Of a DNA stretch of 57,318 nucleotides, positions 17,393 to 27,954 are shown piece after piece. A program made the position numbers and the translations under genes. The DNA is taken from NCBI GenBank assembly GCA_028285185.1, contig JANQQD010000018.1, positions 1 through 57,318 of the forward strand. The letters run 5' to 3'. Each line of letters opens with the position of its first letter. The stretch's first letter is position 1. The stretch is from Anaerolineae bacterium. Lineage in GTDB: Bacteria; Pseudomonadota; Alphaproteobacteria; DSM-16000; Inquilinaceae. The notes beneath the pieces are model-generated. The model had not been told where the DNA came from. It saw nothing but the letters and a program-made list of their open reading frames with translations, and searched no databases.

Positions 17393-18163
17393 ATGAACCG
17401 GCACCTTCGACTTGGCGTCAATATCGACCATGTTGCGACGATCAGAAACGCCCGTGGCGGACTTCACCCGGACCCCGTCCGAGCGGCGCGTATGGCCGCA
17501 GCCGCCGGCGCCGATGGCATCACCGCTCACCTTCGCGAGGACCGAAGGCACATCTCCGACAGCGACATTGAACGGTTGACGGCCGAACTGGATATTCCGC
17601 TCAATCTGGAGATGGCGGCCACCGACGAGATGTTGGAGATTGCGCTCCGTCATCGGCCACACGCGGCATGCCTGGTCCCCGAGCGGCGGGAGGAGCGGAC
17701 CACAGAAGGCGGCCTGGATGCGGTCGGCGGGCATAACCATCTGCAGCACTATGTCATCAGACTGCGCGAGTCCGGGTCGCGGGTTTCTCTTTTCATCGAG
17801 GCGGACAGGCCGCAGTTGGAAGCGGCAGTGTCCCTGGGCGCCCCAGTCGTGGAACTGCATACCGGTGCTTATTGCGAGGCCTTCATAGAGGATCCAAACG
17901 GGGAGCGGACGAAGAACTGCCTGCGGCGTTTGCAGGAGGCGGCAGCCGAAGCCGAGAAACTGGGGCTGGAGGTGCATGCCGGGCATGGACTGACCTTCGA
18001 TACCGTCGGACCGGTCGCGGCAATTCCGGCCCTGGCAGAACTCAACATCGGTCACTTTCTGGTAGGCGAGGCGATCTTCGGTGGTCTTGACAGTTCCATT
18101 CGGCGTATGCGTGCCTTGATGGACAAAGCGCGGGCGGAAGCCGGCGGCGCCCGTTCTGCCTAG
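17393..18163 (+). CDS. pdxJ: Pyridoxine 5'-phosphate synthase
   Basis: 256 residues. Closes the ring of pyridoxine 5'-phosphate from 3-amino-1-hydroxyacetone phosphate and 1-deoxyxylulose 5-phosphate (DXP-dependent B6 route). The N-terminal [16 protein letters not shown], the REDRRHI loop, [10 protein letters not shown] and [12 protein letters not shown] match the family. The ATG at 17393 is preceded by AGAGG; a GTG immediately before it is possible. Located between DUF2062 and acpS, the standard order. Confidence 0.96.
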   Translation: MNRHLRLGVNIDHVATIRNARGGLHPDPVRAARMAAAAGADGITAHLREDRRHISDSDIERLTAELDIPLNLEMAATDEMLEIALRHRPHAACLVPERREERTTEGGLDAVGGHNHLQHYVIRLRESGSRVSLFIEADRPQLEAAVSLGAPVVELHTGAYCEAFIEDPNGERTKNCLRRLQEAAAEAEKLGLEVHAGHGLTFDTVGPVAAIPALAELNIGHFLVGEAIFGGLDSSIRRMRALMDKARAEAGGARSA

Positions 18164-18187
18164 ACCGGCCCGGCCAAGAACATCGCA

Positions 18188-18631
18188 ATGATCCTCGGAC
18201 TTGGCTCCGACCTGATCGATATCAGGCGCGTCGAGAAGACACTCGATCGTTTCGGCGATCGCTTCGTCGAACGGTGCTTTACCGATATCGAGCGGCGCAA
18301 ATCCGATCGTCGGGCGCAGCGGGCCGCAAGCTATGCGAAGCGTTTTGCGGCAAAGGAAGCCTGTGCGAAGGCGCTTGGAACCGGGGTACCAAGACGCGGT
18401 GTCCATTGGCGCGACCTGGGCGTGGTCAATCTGCCCAGCGGAAAGCCGACAATGGCGCTGACCCGAGGTGCTGCTGCGCGTCTCGAAGAGATTACGCCGC
18501 CAGGCATGAAGGCGCAGATTGACATAACGATCACAGATGACTATCCGCTCGCCCAGGTCATCGTCATCATCTCCGCTTTGCCGGAAGAGAACTCGTCGAT
18601 TGGGTCCGGGGCGGCGCAGATTGAGAAGTAG
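18188..18631 (+). CDS. acpS: Holo-[acyl-carrier-protein] synthase
   Basis: 147 residues. Transfers 4'-phosphopantetheine from CoA to ACP. The metal ligands D8 (GLGSDLIDI) and E57 ([12 protein letters not shown]) are in place. The C-terminus is about 15 residues longer than usual, with a Ser/Gly tail. It starts 24 bases after pdxJ and ends seven bases before lepB. Confidence 0.95.
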   Translation: MILGLGSDLIDIRRVEKTLDRFGDRFVERCFTDIERRKSDRRAQRAASYAKRFAAKEACAKALGTGVPRRGVHWRDLGVVNLPSGKPTMALTRGAAARLEEITPPGMKAQIDITITDDYPLAQVIVIISALPEENSSIGSGAAQIEK

Positions 18632-18638
18632 AGAGGCA

Positions 18639-19433
18639 ATGGATAGGTCCATGCGCGATGGAGGGCCGGAGGTCGATCCGGATAGGGATGCCGAGGCGGG
18701 TGAGACCTCGGCTGGCGCTTTCATGGAGACCCTACGAACGGTTGTCATCGCCGTTCTGATCGCTTTGGGCGTGCGGACTTTTGCCTACGAGCCCTTCAAT
18801 ATCCCATCGGGTTCGATGGAACCGACCCTGCTTATCGGCGACTATCTCTTCGTCTCGAAGCTCTCATATGGATACAGCCGGTATTCCTTTCCGTTTAGCC
18901 CGGACCTGTTCGAGGGGAGGATCTTCTTCTCGGAGCCGGAACTCGGCGATGTTGCGGTGTTTCGGACGCCGCGCGACGACAAGACCGACTACATAAAGCG
19001 CATTGTCGGGCTTCCCGGTGACCGAATCGAGACCAGGGATGGGGTGCTTCACATCAATGGCGAGCCGGTTAAGCGGGACCGGGTCCTGCCCTCGCAACTG
19101 GCTGAGATCGACTATCCTTCTGCAGCCGGGGCCGTTTACATCGAGACACTTCCAAACGGCCGTCAGCACTTCATCCACGAGCGCTTTCTGGACCGGGGTC
19201 CCCTCGACAATTGGGGGCCGAGGACCGTCCGCCCTGGTCATATCTTTGCCATGGGTGACAACCGCGACAACAGTCAGGACAGCCGTTCGAATGTCGGGCA
19301 GATTCCGTTTGAAAACCTGGTCGGCCGTGCGGATGTGCTCTTCTTCTCCCAAGACGGCAGTGCCGCATGGTGGGAGTTCTGGGGTTGGCCCGGAGCAATA
19401 CGATTTGGCCGAATTGGCGATTTGATCGAGTAG
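18639..19433 (+). CDS. lepB: Signal peptidase I
   Basis: 264 residues. One N-terminal TM helix (residues about 31–48), then the catalytic serine S59 (IPSGSMEPT), general-base lysine K120 (DYIKRIVGLPGD) and the box E region MGDNRDNSQDSR. It removes signal peptides on the periplasmic face of the inner membrane. GAGAGG precedes the ATG at 18639; an upstream frame extension lies inside acpS and was rejected. The stop is directly followed by the rnc start region. Confidence 0.96.
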   Translation: MDRSMRDGGPEVDPDRDAEAGETSAGAFMETLRTVVIAVLIALGVRTFAYEPFNIPSGSMEPTLLIGDYLFVSKLSYGYSRYSFPFSPDLFEGRIFFSEPELGDVAVFRTPRDDKTDYIKRIVGLPGDRIETRDGVLHINGEPVKRDRVLPSQLAEIDYPSAAGAVYIETLPNGRQHFIHERFLDRGPLDNWGPRTVRPGHIFAMGDNRDNSQDSRSNVGQIPFENLVGRADVLFFSQDGSAAWWEFWGWPGAIRFGRIGDLIE

Positions 19434-20156
19434 GTGTGTTGGGACCGAACTTTGGCAGGCGCTGAAGAGAATACCCTGGATCGGCTCGAAGATCGCATCA
19501 GGCATCGCTTTCAACGAACCCAGCTTCTTGAGCACGCCCTCACTCATCCGAGTGTTGCCTCGAACCCGGGCTTCCGCGGCGGCGACTACGAGCGATTGGA
19601 GTTTCTGGGCGATCGCGTTCTTGGTCTGGTGATCGCCGAGATGCTCTTCACGGAGTTTCCCGAAGAGTCAGAGGGTGAGTTGGCGCGGCGCCATGCCAAG
19701 CTGGTGCGAAAGGAGACTCTGGCGTCTGTTGCAAGGGACCTCGACCTCGGACGGTTCATTCGGCTTGAAATGGGTGTCGATGAGCGGAGCGGTCGAAACA
19801 ACCCGGGCCTTCTGGCCGATGCTTGCGAAGCGGTGATCGCTGCGCTTTATCTGGATGGCGGACTGGAAGCCGTGAAACAGTTCATCGCCGCCAATTGGCA
19901 AGAGCGGATCGAGGCCGATCTCGCTCCGCCTTCAGATGCGAAGACAGAGCTTCAGGAATGGGCGCAAGGCCATGGCTTGCCCCTGCCCAGATACGTCGAA
20001 GTGGCGCGCAGCGGGCCCGCCCACGCACCTACGTTTACGGTCTCGGTGGAAGTCGACGGACGGCCGACGGTTGAGGGGCAGGGGCGGTCGAAGCGCGACG
20101 CCGAGCAGGAAGCCGCGAGGGCGCTGCTGTCGCTGCTGAGTGGAGAGCAGACTTGA
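19434..20156 (+). CDS. rnc: Ribonuclease III
   Basis: 240 residues from the GTG that directly follows the lepB stop; a TTG at 19452 (MAGAEEN) is an equally possible start. The RNase III signature ERLEFLGDRVL carries the metal-binding acidic residues, with a second acidic site in LADACEAVIAALYLD. A double-stranded RNA-binding domain follows (TELQEWAQGHGLPLPRY through RDAEQEAARALL). It processes rRNA and cleaves structured mRNAs. The stop overlaps the era start (TTGA). Confidence 0.95.
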   Translation: MCWDRTLAGAEENTLDRLEDRIRHRFQRTQLLEHALTHPSVASNPGFRGGDYERLEFLGDRVLGLVIAEMLFTEFPEESEGELARRHAKLVRKETLASVARDLDLGRFIRLEMGVDERSGRNNPGLLADACEAVIAALYLDGGLEAVKQFIAANWQERIEADLAPPSDAKTELQEWAQGHGLPLPRYVEVARSGPAHAPTFTVSVEVDGRPTVEGQGRSKRDAEQEAARALLSLLSGEQT

Positions 20157-21064
20157 GTGAGCCCTCCGCTGGGCGCCGCTGCGGCTTTGTCGCTGTTGTC
20201 GGAGCGCCAAACGCCGGCAAGTCGACTTTGGTCAATCGGCTGGTCGGGGCCAAGGTTTCCATCGTCACCCACAAGGTTCAAACGACGAGGACGAGGATTC
20301 GAGGCATCGCTGTCGAAGGTGAAAGCCAGATGGTGTTTGTCGACACGCCCGGAATCTTCAATGCAAAGCGTCGGTTGGAGAGGGCTATGGTGCAGGCAGC
20401 CTGGGCAGGGGTTGAAGACGCCGACGTCGTCCTTGTCGTTCACGATGCGAGCAAAAAAAGGGTCTCCGACGAAGCGAGGATGGTGATCACCGGGATTCCG
20501 GAAGCGTCCCGCGAAGTCGTCCTGGTGCTCAACAAGATCGACCTGGTGAAACGCGAGCGTCTGCTGGAACTCACGGCCGAGCTGTCGCAAGCCCGCGAGT
20601 TCGCGGAAGTGTTCATGATATCAGCCTCCAGCGGCGACGGTGTCGCGGACTTGAGCGAGTTTTTGGCGAGCCGCATGCCTCCAGGCCCCTGGCACTTCCC
20701 GGAGGATCAGATTTCAGACATTACCCTGAGACTGATGGCATCTGAAATCACGCGGGAGAAGCTCTTTCTCAACCTGCATCAGGAACTCCCTTATTCCCTG
20801 ACCGTGGAGTCCGAGAGCTGGCAGGAATTTGACGATGGCTCGGTGCGGATCGAACAATCGGTCTTCGTAGCACGTGAACAACACAAGGCGATGTGCCTTG
20901 GCAAAGGCGGAAAGACAATCCGCGCTGTCCGCCAGGCCGCACAATCCGACCTGGAGCAGGTGCTTGGGCAGCCTGTGCATCTCTTCATCTTCGTGAAGGT
21001 CCGTGAGAATTGGATCAATGACCCTGAACGCTATCGCATGCTGGGGCTTGAGTTCGATGCATGA
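20153..21064 (+). CDS. era: GTPase Era
   Basis: 303 residues, started by TTG at 20153 that overlaps the rnc stop. This is the only sensible start, since G1 begins 17 residues later; GGAGAG lies upstream. GTPase motifs: G1 GAPNAGKST (18–26), G3 DTPG, G4 NKID, and a C-terminal KH domain (AMCLGKGGKTIRAV). Era assists 30S maturation at the 16S rRNA 3' end. The rnc–era–recO order is widely conserved. Confidence 0.96.
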   Translation: MSEPSAGRRCGFVAVVGAPNAGKSTLVNRLVGAKVSIVTHKVQTTRTRIRGIAVEGESQMVFVDTPGIFNAKRRLERAMVQAAWAGVEDADVVLVVHDASKKRVSDEARMVITGIPEASREVVLVLNKIDLVKRERLLELTAELSQAREFAEVFMISASSGDGVADLSEFLASRMPPGPWHFPEDQISDITLRLMASEITREKLFLNLHQELPYSLTVESESWQEFDDGSVRIEQSVFVAREQHKAMCLGKGGKTIRAVRQAAQSDLEQVLGQPVHLFIFVKVRENWINDPERYRMLGLEFDA

Positions 21065-21106
21065 TCCGGCCTTCAATGGACTCTTCTTGACCCACATGGG
21101 CATTCC

Positions 21107-21874
21107 ATGAAGTGGGAAGACGATGCCATAGTCCTGTCGACGCGGCCGCACGGTGAGGCAGCCGTTGTCGCCCAATTGCTGACCCGCGATCATGGTCGAC
21201 ATGCAGGCTTGGTCCGCGGCGGACAGAATGCACGCCTGAAAGGTATTTTGCAGGCAGGCAATCTTGTGCGGGTGGTTTGGTCCGGCCGTCTTGCCGAACA
21301 CCTCGGCAGCTTTCAGTGCGAGCTTGTCAAATCCTATGCAGCGGCAGTCATGGACGATCCCGACCGGCTCGCGGCCCTCGCATCGGCTACCGCGGTTTGT
21401 GAAGGCTCGCTGCCGGAAAGAGAGCCCCAGGCTTCCTGCTATAACGGGCTGATTGCGCTTTTCGATGCGCTCGACGGCGAACACTGGGCGGAGGTCTATG
21501 TTCGTTGGGAGATTGGCCTCCTGGCGGCGCTCGGCTTTGGGCTGGACCTCACGCGTTGTGCCGGTGGCGGAGACAATGATCAGCTTGGCTACGTCAGCCC
21601 GAAATCAGGTCGTGCGGTCTCCTTGTCCGCCGGGGGCCCCTATCGGGAGAGGCTCTTACCACTGCCGACATTTCTGGTTGGCCGGGGGCAAGGCGGGAAA
21701 GGGGAAGTCGCTGACGGGTTGGCCCTGACCGGGTACTTTCTGGGCCGGCATATTTTTCATCCCCATGACAGGGCGATGCCAAAGGCACGACAACGCCTTG
21801 CTGAACGATTTGTCGAAGCTGCCCAAGATCAGCCCAACGCCGACCAGCGGACATCTTCAGAGCAGGGTTTATGA
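21107..21874 (+). CDS. recO: DNA repair protein RecO
   Basis: 255 residues. N-terminal OB-fold region (MKWEDDAIVLSTRPHGEAAV) and a helical C-terminal domain. It loads RecA on SSB-coated ssDNA with RecR. The four-cysteine zinc finger of some RecOs is not visible: only one Cys remains in the LTRCAGGGDN segment. The stop overlaps the next start as ATGA, so the FAD gene is co-translated. Confidence 0.93.
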   Translation: MKWEDDAIVLSTRPHGEAAVVAQLLTRDHGRHAGLVRGGQNARLKGILQAGNLVRVVWSGRLAEHLGSFQCELVKSYAAAVMDDPDRLAALASATAVCEGSLPEREPQASCYNGLIALFDALDGEHWAEVYVRWEIGLLAALGFGLDLTRCAGGGDNDQLGYVSPKSGRAVSLSAGGPYRERLLPLPTFLVGRGQGGKGEVADGLALTGYFLGRHIFHPHDRAMPKARQRLAERFVEAAQDQPNADQRTSSEQGL

Positions 21875-23127
21875 GCGACGCTGAAATCCGCAACGACCCG
21901 GTTGTTGTCGTCGGCGCCGGCATTGTTGGTGTGTGTTGTGCGCTCTATCTGCTACGCGACGGCCATAGGGTGGTTCTGCTTGATCGGACGGCTCCGGGAG
22001 AAGGGACGTCCTTTGGCAATGGCTCCATCATCACCGAGGAAGCGGTGGTGCCAGTGCAGACGCCGGGCATTCATTGGAAGGTCCCGGCCATGCTTATGGA
22101 TCCGCTGGGGCCTCTCTCTATACGCTGGAGCTACCTCCCGAAGCTGGTTCCCTGGCTGACCCGCTTTGTGGGGGCCAGTTCCCCTGCGCAGGTAGAGACC
22201 ATCTCGATATCTTTGAAGGCTCTGCTGACTGGCGCGCTTGCGGCCTATGACCCGCTGTTGGAAGCAGCCGGGATTCAGGACATGGTGCGCCGCAACGGCT
22301 GGGTCTCCGTCTATGAAACGGATGCCGGCTTCACGGCCTATAAGCCGATGTTGGAACTGCAGCGTCGCCGGGGCGTCAGGTTTGACGTACTGCCGGCCGA
22401 AGAGCTGCGCCAACTCGAGCCCAGCCTCGCGCCAATCTTCAAATGGGGCGTGTTCTATCCGGATGTATCGCACACCGTGAACAACTACCGATTTGTCCAG
22501 GAATTGGCGGCTGCCTTCGTGCGGCTTGGCGGTGAAATCCGAAGGGTAAACGTTGTAGGACTTGTTCAGAAAGATGGGCATGTCAGCGCGGTTCGCACTG
22601 AGGCAGAGACTGTCTCCTGCAGTGCGGTCGTGATCGCCGCCGGAGCCTGGTCAAATGCCCTCGCCGCGCTGCTGGGAAGCAAACTGCCGTTGGACACGGA
22701 GCGAGGTTATCACCTGACCTTGCCCCATGCGGGTGTCAGCCCACGCATTCCGGTCTACTCCACCGAACGCGGTTTCGTTTGTACGCCTCTTGAGAACGGT
22801 CTGCGAATCGCTGGGACGGTGGAGTTGGGCGGGCTGGGCGCACCGCCGAACTGGAGGCGGGCGGAGAGGCTCTACGAGAATGCGAGCCGCTGGTTCCCCG
22901 GGCTGGAAAGGCGGGAGGAATCGCGTTGGATGGGCTTTCGGCCTTCCATGCCCGATTCCGTCCCGGTGATCGGACCGGCGCCAAACCACAAGAATGCCTT
23001 CTTTGCATTTGGCCATGGTCATTGCGGCCTGAGCCTCGCGGCGCGGACGGGCGAACTGGTTGCCGCGCTGTTCGCCGGCCGCGATCCCGGTATCGACATG
23101 GCTCCCTACGCTGCTGATCGCTTCTGA
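21871..23127 (+). CDS. FAD-dependent D-amino-acid dehydrogenase-like oxidoreductase (DadA family)
   Basis: 418 residues. N-terminal dinucleotide fold VVVGAGIVGVCCALYLLRDG, then LLDRTAPGEGTSFGNGSIIT typical of DadA-type enzymes, and the C-terminal FAD loop FAFGHGHCGLSLAARTG. Likely oxidises a D-amino acid (or a related amine) to the 2-oxoacid, passing electrons to the respiratory chain. The exact substrate is unknown. It is coupled to recO by an ATGA overlap, which is unusual company and may only reflect operon insertion. Confidence 0.85.
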   Translation: MSDAEIRNDPVVVVGAGIVGVCCALYLLRDGHRVVLLDRTAPGEGTSFGNGSIITEEAVVPVQTPGIHWKVPAMLMDPLGPLSIRWSYLPKLVPWLTRFVGASSPAQVETISISLKALLTGALAAYDPLLEAAGIQDMVRRNGWVSVYETDAGFTAYKPMLELQRRRGVRFDVLPAEELRQLEPSLAPIFKWGVFYPDVSHTVNNYRFVQELAAAFVRLGGEIRRVNVVGLVQKDGHVSAVRTEAETVSCSAVVIAAGAWSNALAALLGSKLPLDTERGYHLTLPHAGVSPRIPVYSTERGFVCTPLENGLRIAGTVELGGLGAPPNWRRAERLYENASRWFPGLERREESRWMGFRPSMPDSVPVIGPAPNHKNAFFAFGHGHCGLSLAARTGELVAALFAGRDPGIDMAPYAADRF

Positions 23128-23214
23128 ACTTCCGGAGACCGCGGCAAAGGATTGCTATCAGGGTTAGGTTGACTACTGTATCTGGTAGTTTCTAAGCCGA
23201 TTCGCGATTGACCA

Positions 23215-25437
23215 ATGAATAGCTCCGCTGCCGGTGAAATCCGTGAAGTCAAGCTCTCCGAGGCCCTGTCGGAGCGCTATCTGTCCTACGCCCTTTCGAC
23301 CATCATGGCGCGGTCCCTACCCGATGTGCGCGATGGGCTGAAGCCGGTTCACAGACGGCTGCTCTATGCCATGAGGCAATTGAGGCTGGACCCCGGGTCT
23401 GGCTTCAAGAAGTCGGCGCGGGTCGTCGGTGATGTCATCGGCAAGTTCCATCCGCACGGAGATCAAGCGATCTACGATGCCTTGGTACGCTTAGCCCAGG
23501 ACTTTTCGTTGCGGTTTCCGCTGATCGACGGCCAGGGCAACTTCGGGAACGTCGACGGAGACAACGCGGCGGCCATGCGCTATACCGAAGCGCGCCTCAC
23601 CGATGTTGCGGCGGCCCTGCTCGAAGGAATCGATGAGGATGCGGTCGATTTCCGTCCCACCTACGATGGCGAAGCCGAAGAGCCTGTGGTTTTGCCGGCG
23701 GCCTTTCCCAATCTGCTGGCGAATGGTGCACAGGGCATCGCGGTGGGCATGGCGACGTCGATCCCTCCCCACAACGTGGGTGAGGTCTGCGATGCCCTGC
23801 TTCATGTCATCAAGGCCCCGAGGGCAACAATCGACAAGCTCGTTGAGCTGGTTCCCGGGCCGGACTTCCCAACCGGCGGGGTGTTGGTCGAGGCGCGCGA
23901 GAGCATCGTTGAAGCCTACAAGACCGGCAAGGGCAGCTTTCGCCTGAGGGCGCGCTGGCAGAGCGAGAGGGTCAAAGGCGGCGGATACCGCATCGTCGTG
24001 ACCGAGATTCCGTTCCAGGTTCAGAAGTCTCGGTTGATCGAAAAGATCGCAGAGCTTCTCATGGCCAAGAAGCTGACCATGCTGGGCGATATTCGCGACG
24101 AGTCGACCGAGGAAGTTCGGCTGGTTCTTGAACCGAAGAGCCGAAACGTCGATCCGGACGTTTTGATGGAGTCTCTGTTTCGGCAAACCGATTTGGAGTC
24201 GCGCATCAGCCTCAACATGAACGTTCTCGATGCCGACAACACGCCGAAAGTGATGAACCTTCGCGAGGTTCTGCGGGCGTTCCTGGACCACCGGCATGAG
24301 GTCCTCATCAGGCGATCGAAATTCCGTCTCGGAAAGATCGAGCATCGTCTGGAGGTGCTCGACGGCTACCTGATCGCCTATCTGAATATCGATGAGGTGA
24401 TTAGGATCATCCGCGAAGAAGACGATCCCAAGGCGCGCATGATCAAGCGCTGGAAACTGAGTGACGTCCAGGCCGAAGCGATCTTGAACATGCGTTTGCG
24501 CGCCCTGCGCAAGCTGGAGGAGATCGCAATCCGTGAAGAACACGCTGCCTTGTCCGCCGAACGAAAAGACCTGCAGCAGTTGTTGCGGAACGAGAAGCGG
24601 CGCTGGACGGTCATCGGCGATCAGATCAAGGACATCAAGGCGCGGTTCGGAGCGAAGAGCGAGCTGGGGATACGCCGAACCGAGATCGGCTCGCCGCCTT
24701 CCGACGTCGTCATTCCGTTGGAAGCGGTGGTCGAGCGCGAACCGGTGACGGTGCTCTGCTCCAGCAAGGGCTGGGTCCGCTCGTTGAAGGGGCACCAGGA
24801 GGACGTCTCGGACGCGAAGTACAAGGAGGGCGACCGGGAGCGCTTTGTGGTGCATGCGCAGACCACCGACAAGCTCTTGGTGTTTGCGACGAACGGCCGA
24901 TTCTACACTCTGGGTGTCGACAAGCTGCCTGGCGGCCGGGGCTTTGGCGAGCCTCTTCGTTTGCTGACAGGCTTGCCCAACGATCAGGACATCGTCGGTC
25001 TGCTGGTCCATCAACCGGGCCGTAAGCTCTTGGTCGCGTCCTCAGACGGTCGCGGCTTCGTTGTGCCGGAAGATGAGGTCGTGGCGCAGACCAAGAACGG
25101 AAAGCAGGTGCTGAACGTCGGCACCGGAGTCGAAGCTGTGGTCTGTCGGCCGACGGAGGGCGATCATGTCGCTGTCATCGGCGAGAACCGCAAGCTCCTG
25201 ATCTTTCCCCTGGACGAACTTCCGGAAATGACCAGGGGCCGCGGCGTGATGCTCCAAAGGTACAAGGATGGGGGCCTCTCCGACGCCAAGACCTTCAGCC
25301 TCGCCGAGGGCCTCAGTTGGACCGCCGGGGCCGGCCGTATCCGCACAGAGACCGATCTCCGGGCGTGGGTGGGCAAACGCGCCCAAGCCGGGAGGCTCCC
25401 CCCGAGCGGATTTGCTCGATCCAACAAATTCGGTTGA
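23215..25437 (+). CDS. parC: DNA topoisomerase IV subunit A
   Basis: 740 residues, the length of an alphaproteobacterial ParC. Catalytic tyrosine Y123 ([11 protein letters not shown]), winged-helix DNA gate [20 protein letters not shown], the [12 protein letters not shown] region and a C-terminal beta-pinwheel (residues about 500–740) that is shorter than GyrA and has no GyrA box (QRRGGKG). It decatenates daughter chromosomes with ParE, which is not in the window. The position equivalent to quinolone-contacting Ser80 of E. coli ParC is Gln84 here. An 87-base gap before the gene may carry its own promoter. Confidence 0.94.
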   Translation: MNSSAAGEIREVKLSEALSERYLSYALSTIMARSLPDVRDGLKPVHRRLLYAMRQLRLDPGSGFKKSARVVGDVIGKFHPHGDQAIYDALVRLAQDFSLRFPLIDGQGNFGNVDGDNAAAMRYTEARLTDVAAALLEGIDEDAVDFRPTYDGEAEEPVVLPAAFPNLLANGAQGIAVGMATSIPPHNVGEVCDALLHVIKAPRATIDKLVELVPGPDFPTGGVLVEARESIVEAYKTGKGSFRLRARWQSERVKGGGYRIVVTEIPFQVQKSRLIEKIAELLMAKKLTMLGDIRDESTEEVRLVLEPKSRNVDPDVLMESLFRQTDLESRISLNMNVLDADNTPKVMNLREVLRAFLDHRHEVLIRRSKFRLGKIEHRLEVLDGYLIAYLNIDEVIRIIREEDDPKARMIKRWKLSDVQAEAILNMRLRALRKLEEIAIREEHAALSAERKDLQQLLRNEKRRWTVIGDQIKDIKARFGAKSELGIRRTEIGSPPSDVVIPLEAVVEREPVTVLCSSKGWVRSLKGHQEDVSDAKYKEGDRERFVVHAQTTDKLLVFATNGRFYTLGVDKLPGGRGFGEPLRLLTGLPNDQDIVGLLVHQPGRKLLVASSDGRGFVVPEDEVVAQTKNGKQVLNVGTGVEAVVCRPTEGDHVAVIGENRKLLIFPLDELPEMTRGRGVMLQRYKDGGLSDAKTFSLAEGLSWTAGAGRIRTETDLRAWVGKRAQAGRLPPSGFARSNKFG

Positions 25438-25695
25438 TCTGCTGCATTTCTTCGTTGTCGCCGAAGACGTCGCAGCCTATAAGCGCCTATAACAAATAGA
25501 AGAAACATAAGTTGAACAGGAGTGCAGGGGGAGAGCAGGCCTTCCGGCTGGCTTGATCCGCACGAAACCGAGATCTGAACGGCTTCTTTGCCGCTCTTTG
25601 GCCTGCGGCAAGGTGTTCCGGGTGCTTGTGCCATGCCGCTGGCATGGCTATGAGCGCCTGTTTGTTGGACGGCACAAGAGGAACGCGGTGTCGAC
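25438..25695. other. Intergenic region with a perfect 8-bp palindromic hairpin (25630–25648)
   Basis: 258 bases between parC and the TRAP permease genes. The left part is A/T-rich (25490–25515). GCCATGCC (25630–25637), loop GCT, GGCATGGC (25641–25648) is a perfect hairpin lying about 50 bases before the GTG of the small permease gene. No T tract follows, so it looks more like an operator or a leader hairpin than a terminator. GAGGAACG just before 25696 is the ribosome site. Confidence 0.5.
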
Positions 25696-26238
25696 GTGAG
25701 CGGGCTCGTCGCCTTCGTAAAGCTGATCGACCGGGTCAACGAATACGTCGGCCGCGGGGTCGCCTGGCTCACTTTGCTGATGGTGTTGATCACCTTCGTC
25801 GTTGTGGTCCTGCGCTATGTCTATGCCGTCGGCTGGGTGTGGCTTCAGGAGTCCTACGTTTGGCTCCATGGTATCGTCTTCATGATGGGGGCCGGCTACA
25901 CGCTTCTTCACAACGGGCATGTGCGTGTCGACATCTTCTACCGGCCCAATAGCGCCCGCTATAAGGGTATCATCGACCTGCTCGGGTCTTTGCTGCTTCT
26001 CCTGCCGTTGATCTGCGTGGTCTTCTTCGTCAGCTACGACTACGTCCTGGATTCCTGGGCTCGGGGCGAGGCCTCGCGGGAGGCGGGCGGCTTGCCGGCC
26101 CTGTTCCTCTTGAAGACCGTCATTCTCGCTTTTTGTGTGCTGATCGGGCTGCAGGGGCTGTCGCTGGGCGCGCGGAGCCTTCTGGTGCTGATGGGACATC
26201 CGGAGTTTCAGCCGGAAGAAGAAGCGGAGTCGCCCTAG
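25696..26238 (+). CDS. TRAP transporter small permease (DctQ-type)
   Basis: 180 residues with four TM helices (LTLLMVLITFVVVVLRYVYA, the IVFMMGAGYTLLHNG region, LGSLLLLLPLICVVFFVSYD, LFLLKTVILAFCVLIGLQGL). WLQESYVWLHGIVFMMGAGY followed by GHVRVDIFYRPNS is a strong DctQ motif. It pairs with the large permease that starts two bases after its stop, and drives sodium-coupled uptake of carboxylates delivered by a periplasmic binding protein. GTG start with GAGGAAC upstream. Confidence 0.93.
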   Translation: MSGLVAFVKLIDRVNEYVGRGVAWLTLLMVLITFVVVVLRYVYAVGWVWLQESYVWLHGIVFMMGAGYTLLHNGHVRVDIFYRPNSARYKGIIDLLGSLLLLLPLICVVFFVSYDYVLDSWARGEASREAGGLPALFLLKTVILAFCVLIGLQGLSLGARSLLVLMGHPEFQPEEEAESP

Positions 26239-26240
26239 GG

Positions 26241-27824
<1,584 letters not shown>

Positions 27825-27892
27825 CGACCGCATCAGGGTCTCTGCCGCTTCTGAAAAATTCATCATACCGTTATGCTCGGCACCAAAGACAA

Positions 27893-27926
27893 GGCCGGCG
27901 GGGTTTCCCCGCCGGCCTCTTTTTTT
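27893..27926 (+). terminator. Strong intrinsic terminator after the TRAP permease genes
   Basis: GGCCGGCGGGG (27893–27903), TTT loop, CCCCGCCGGCC (27907–27917): a perfect 11-bp stem, followed by TCTTTTTTT to 27926. It separates the permease genes from the convergent binding-protein gene. On the minus strand the downstream tract is weak (TTGTCTTTG). Confidence 0.93.
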
Positions 27927-27954
27927 GTGCCTGGAGGTCAGAATGAGCGGTCGT

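Noticed and set aside
17141..18748. A 535-codon minus-strand frame
   Set aside because: Antisense to pdxJ, acpS and parts of DUF2062 and lepB; composition typical of a GC-rich shadow frame.
23491..25014. A 507-codon minus-strand frame
   Set aside because: Antisense to parC, whose protein is fully conserved across the same bases; no ribosome site or domain.
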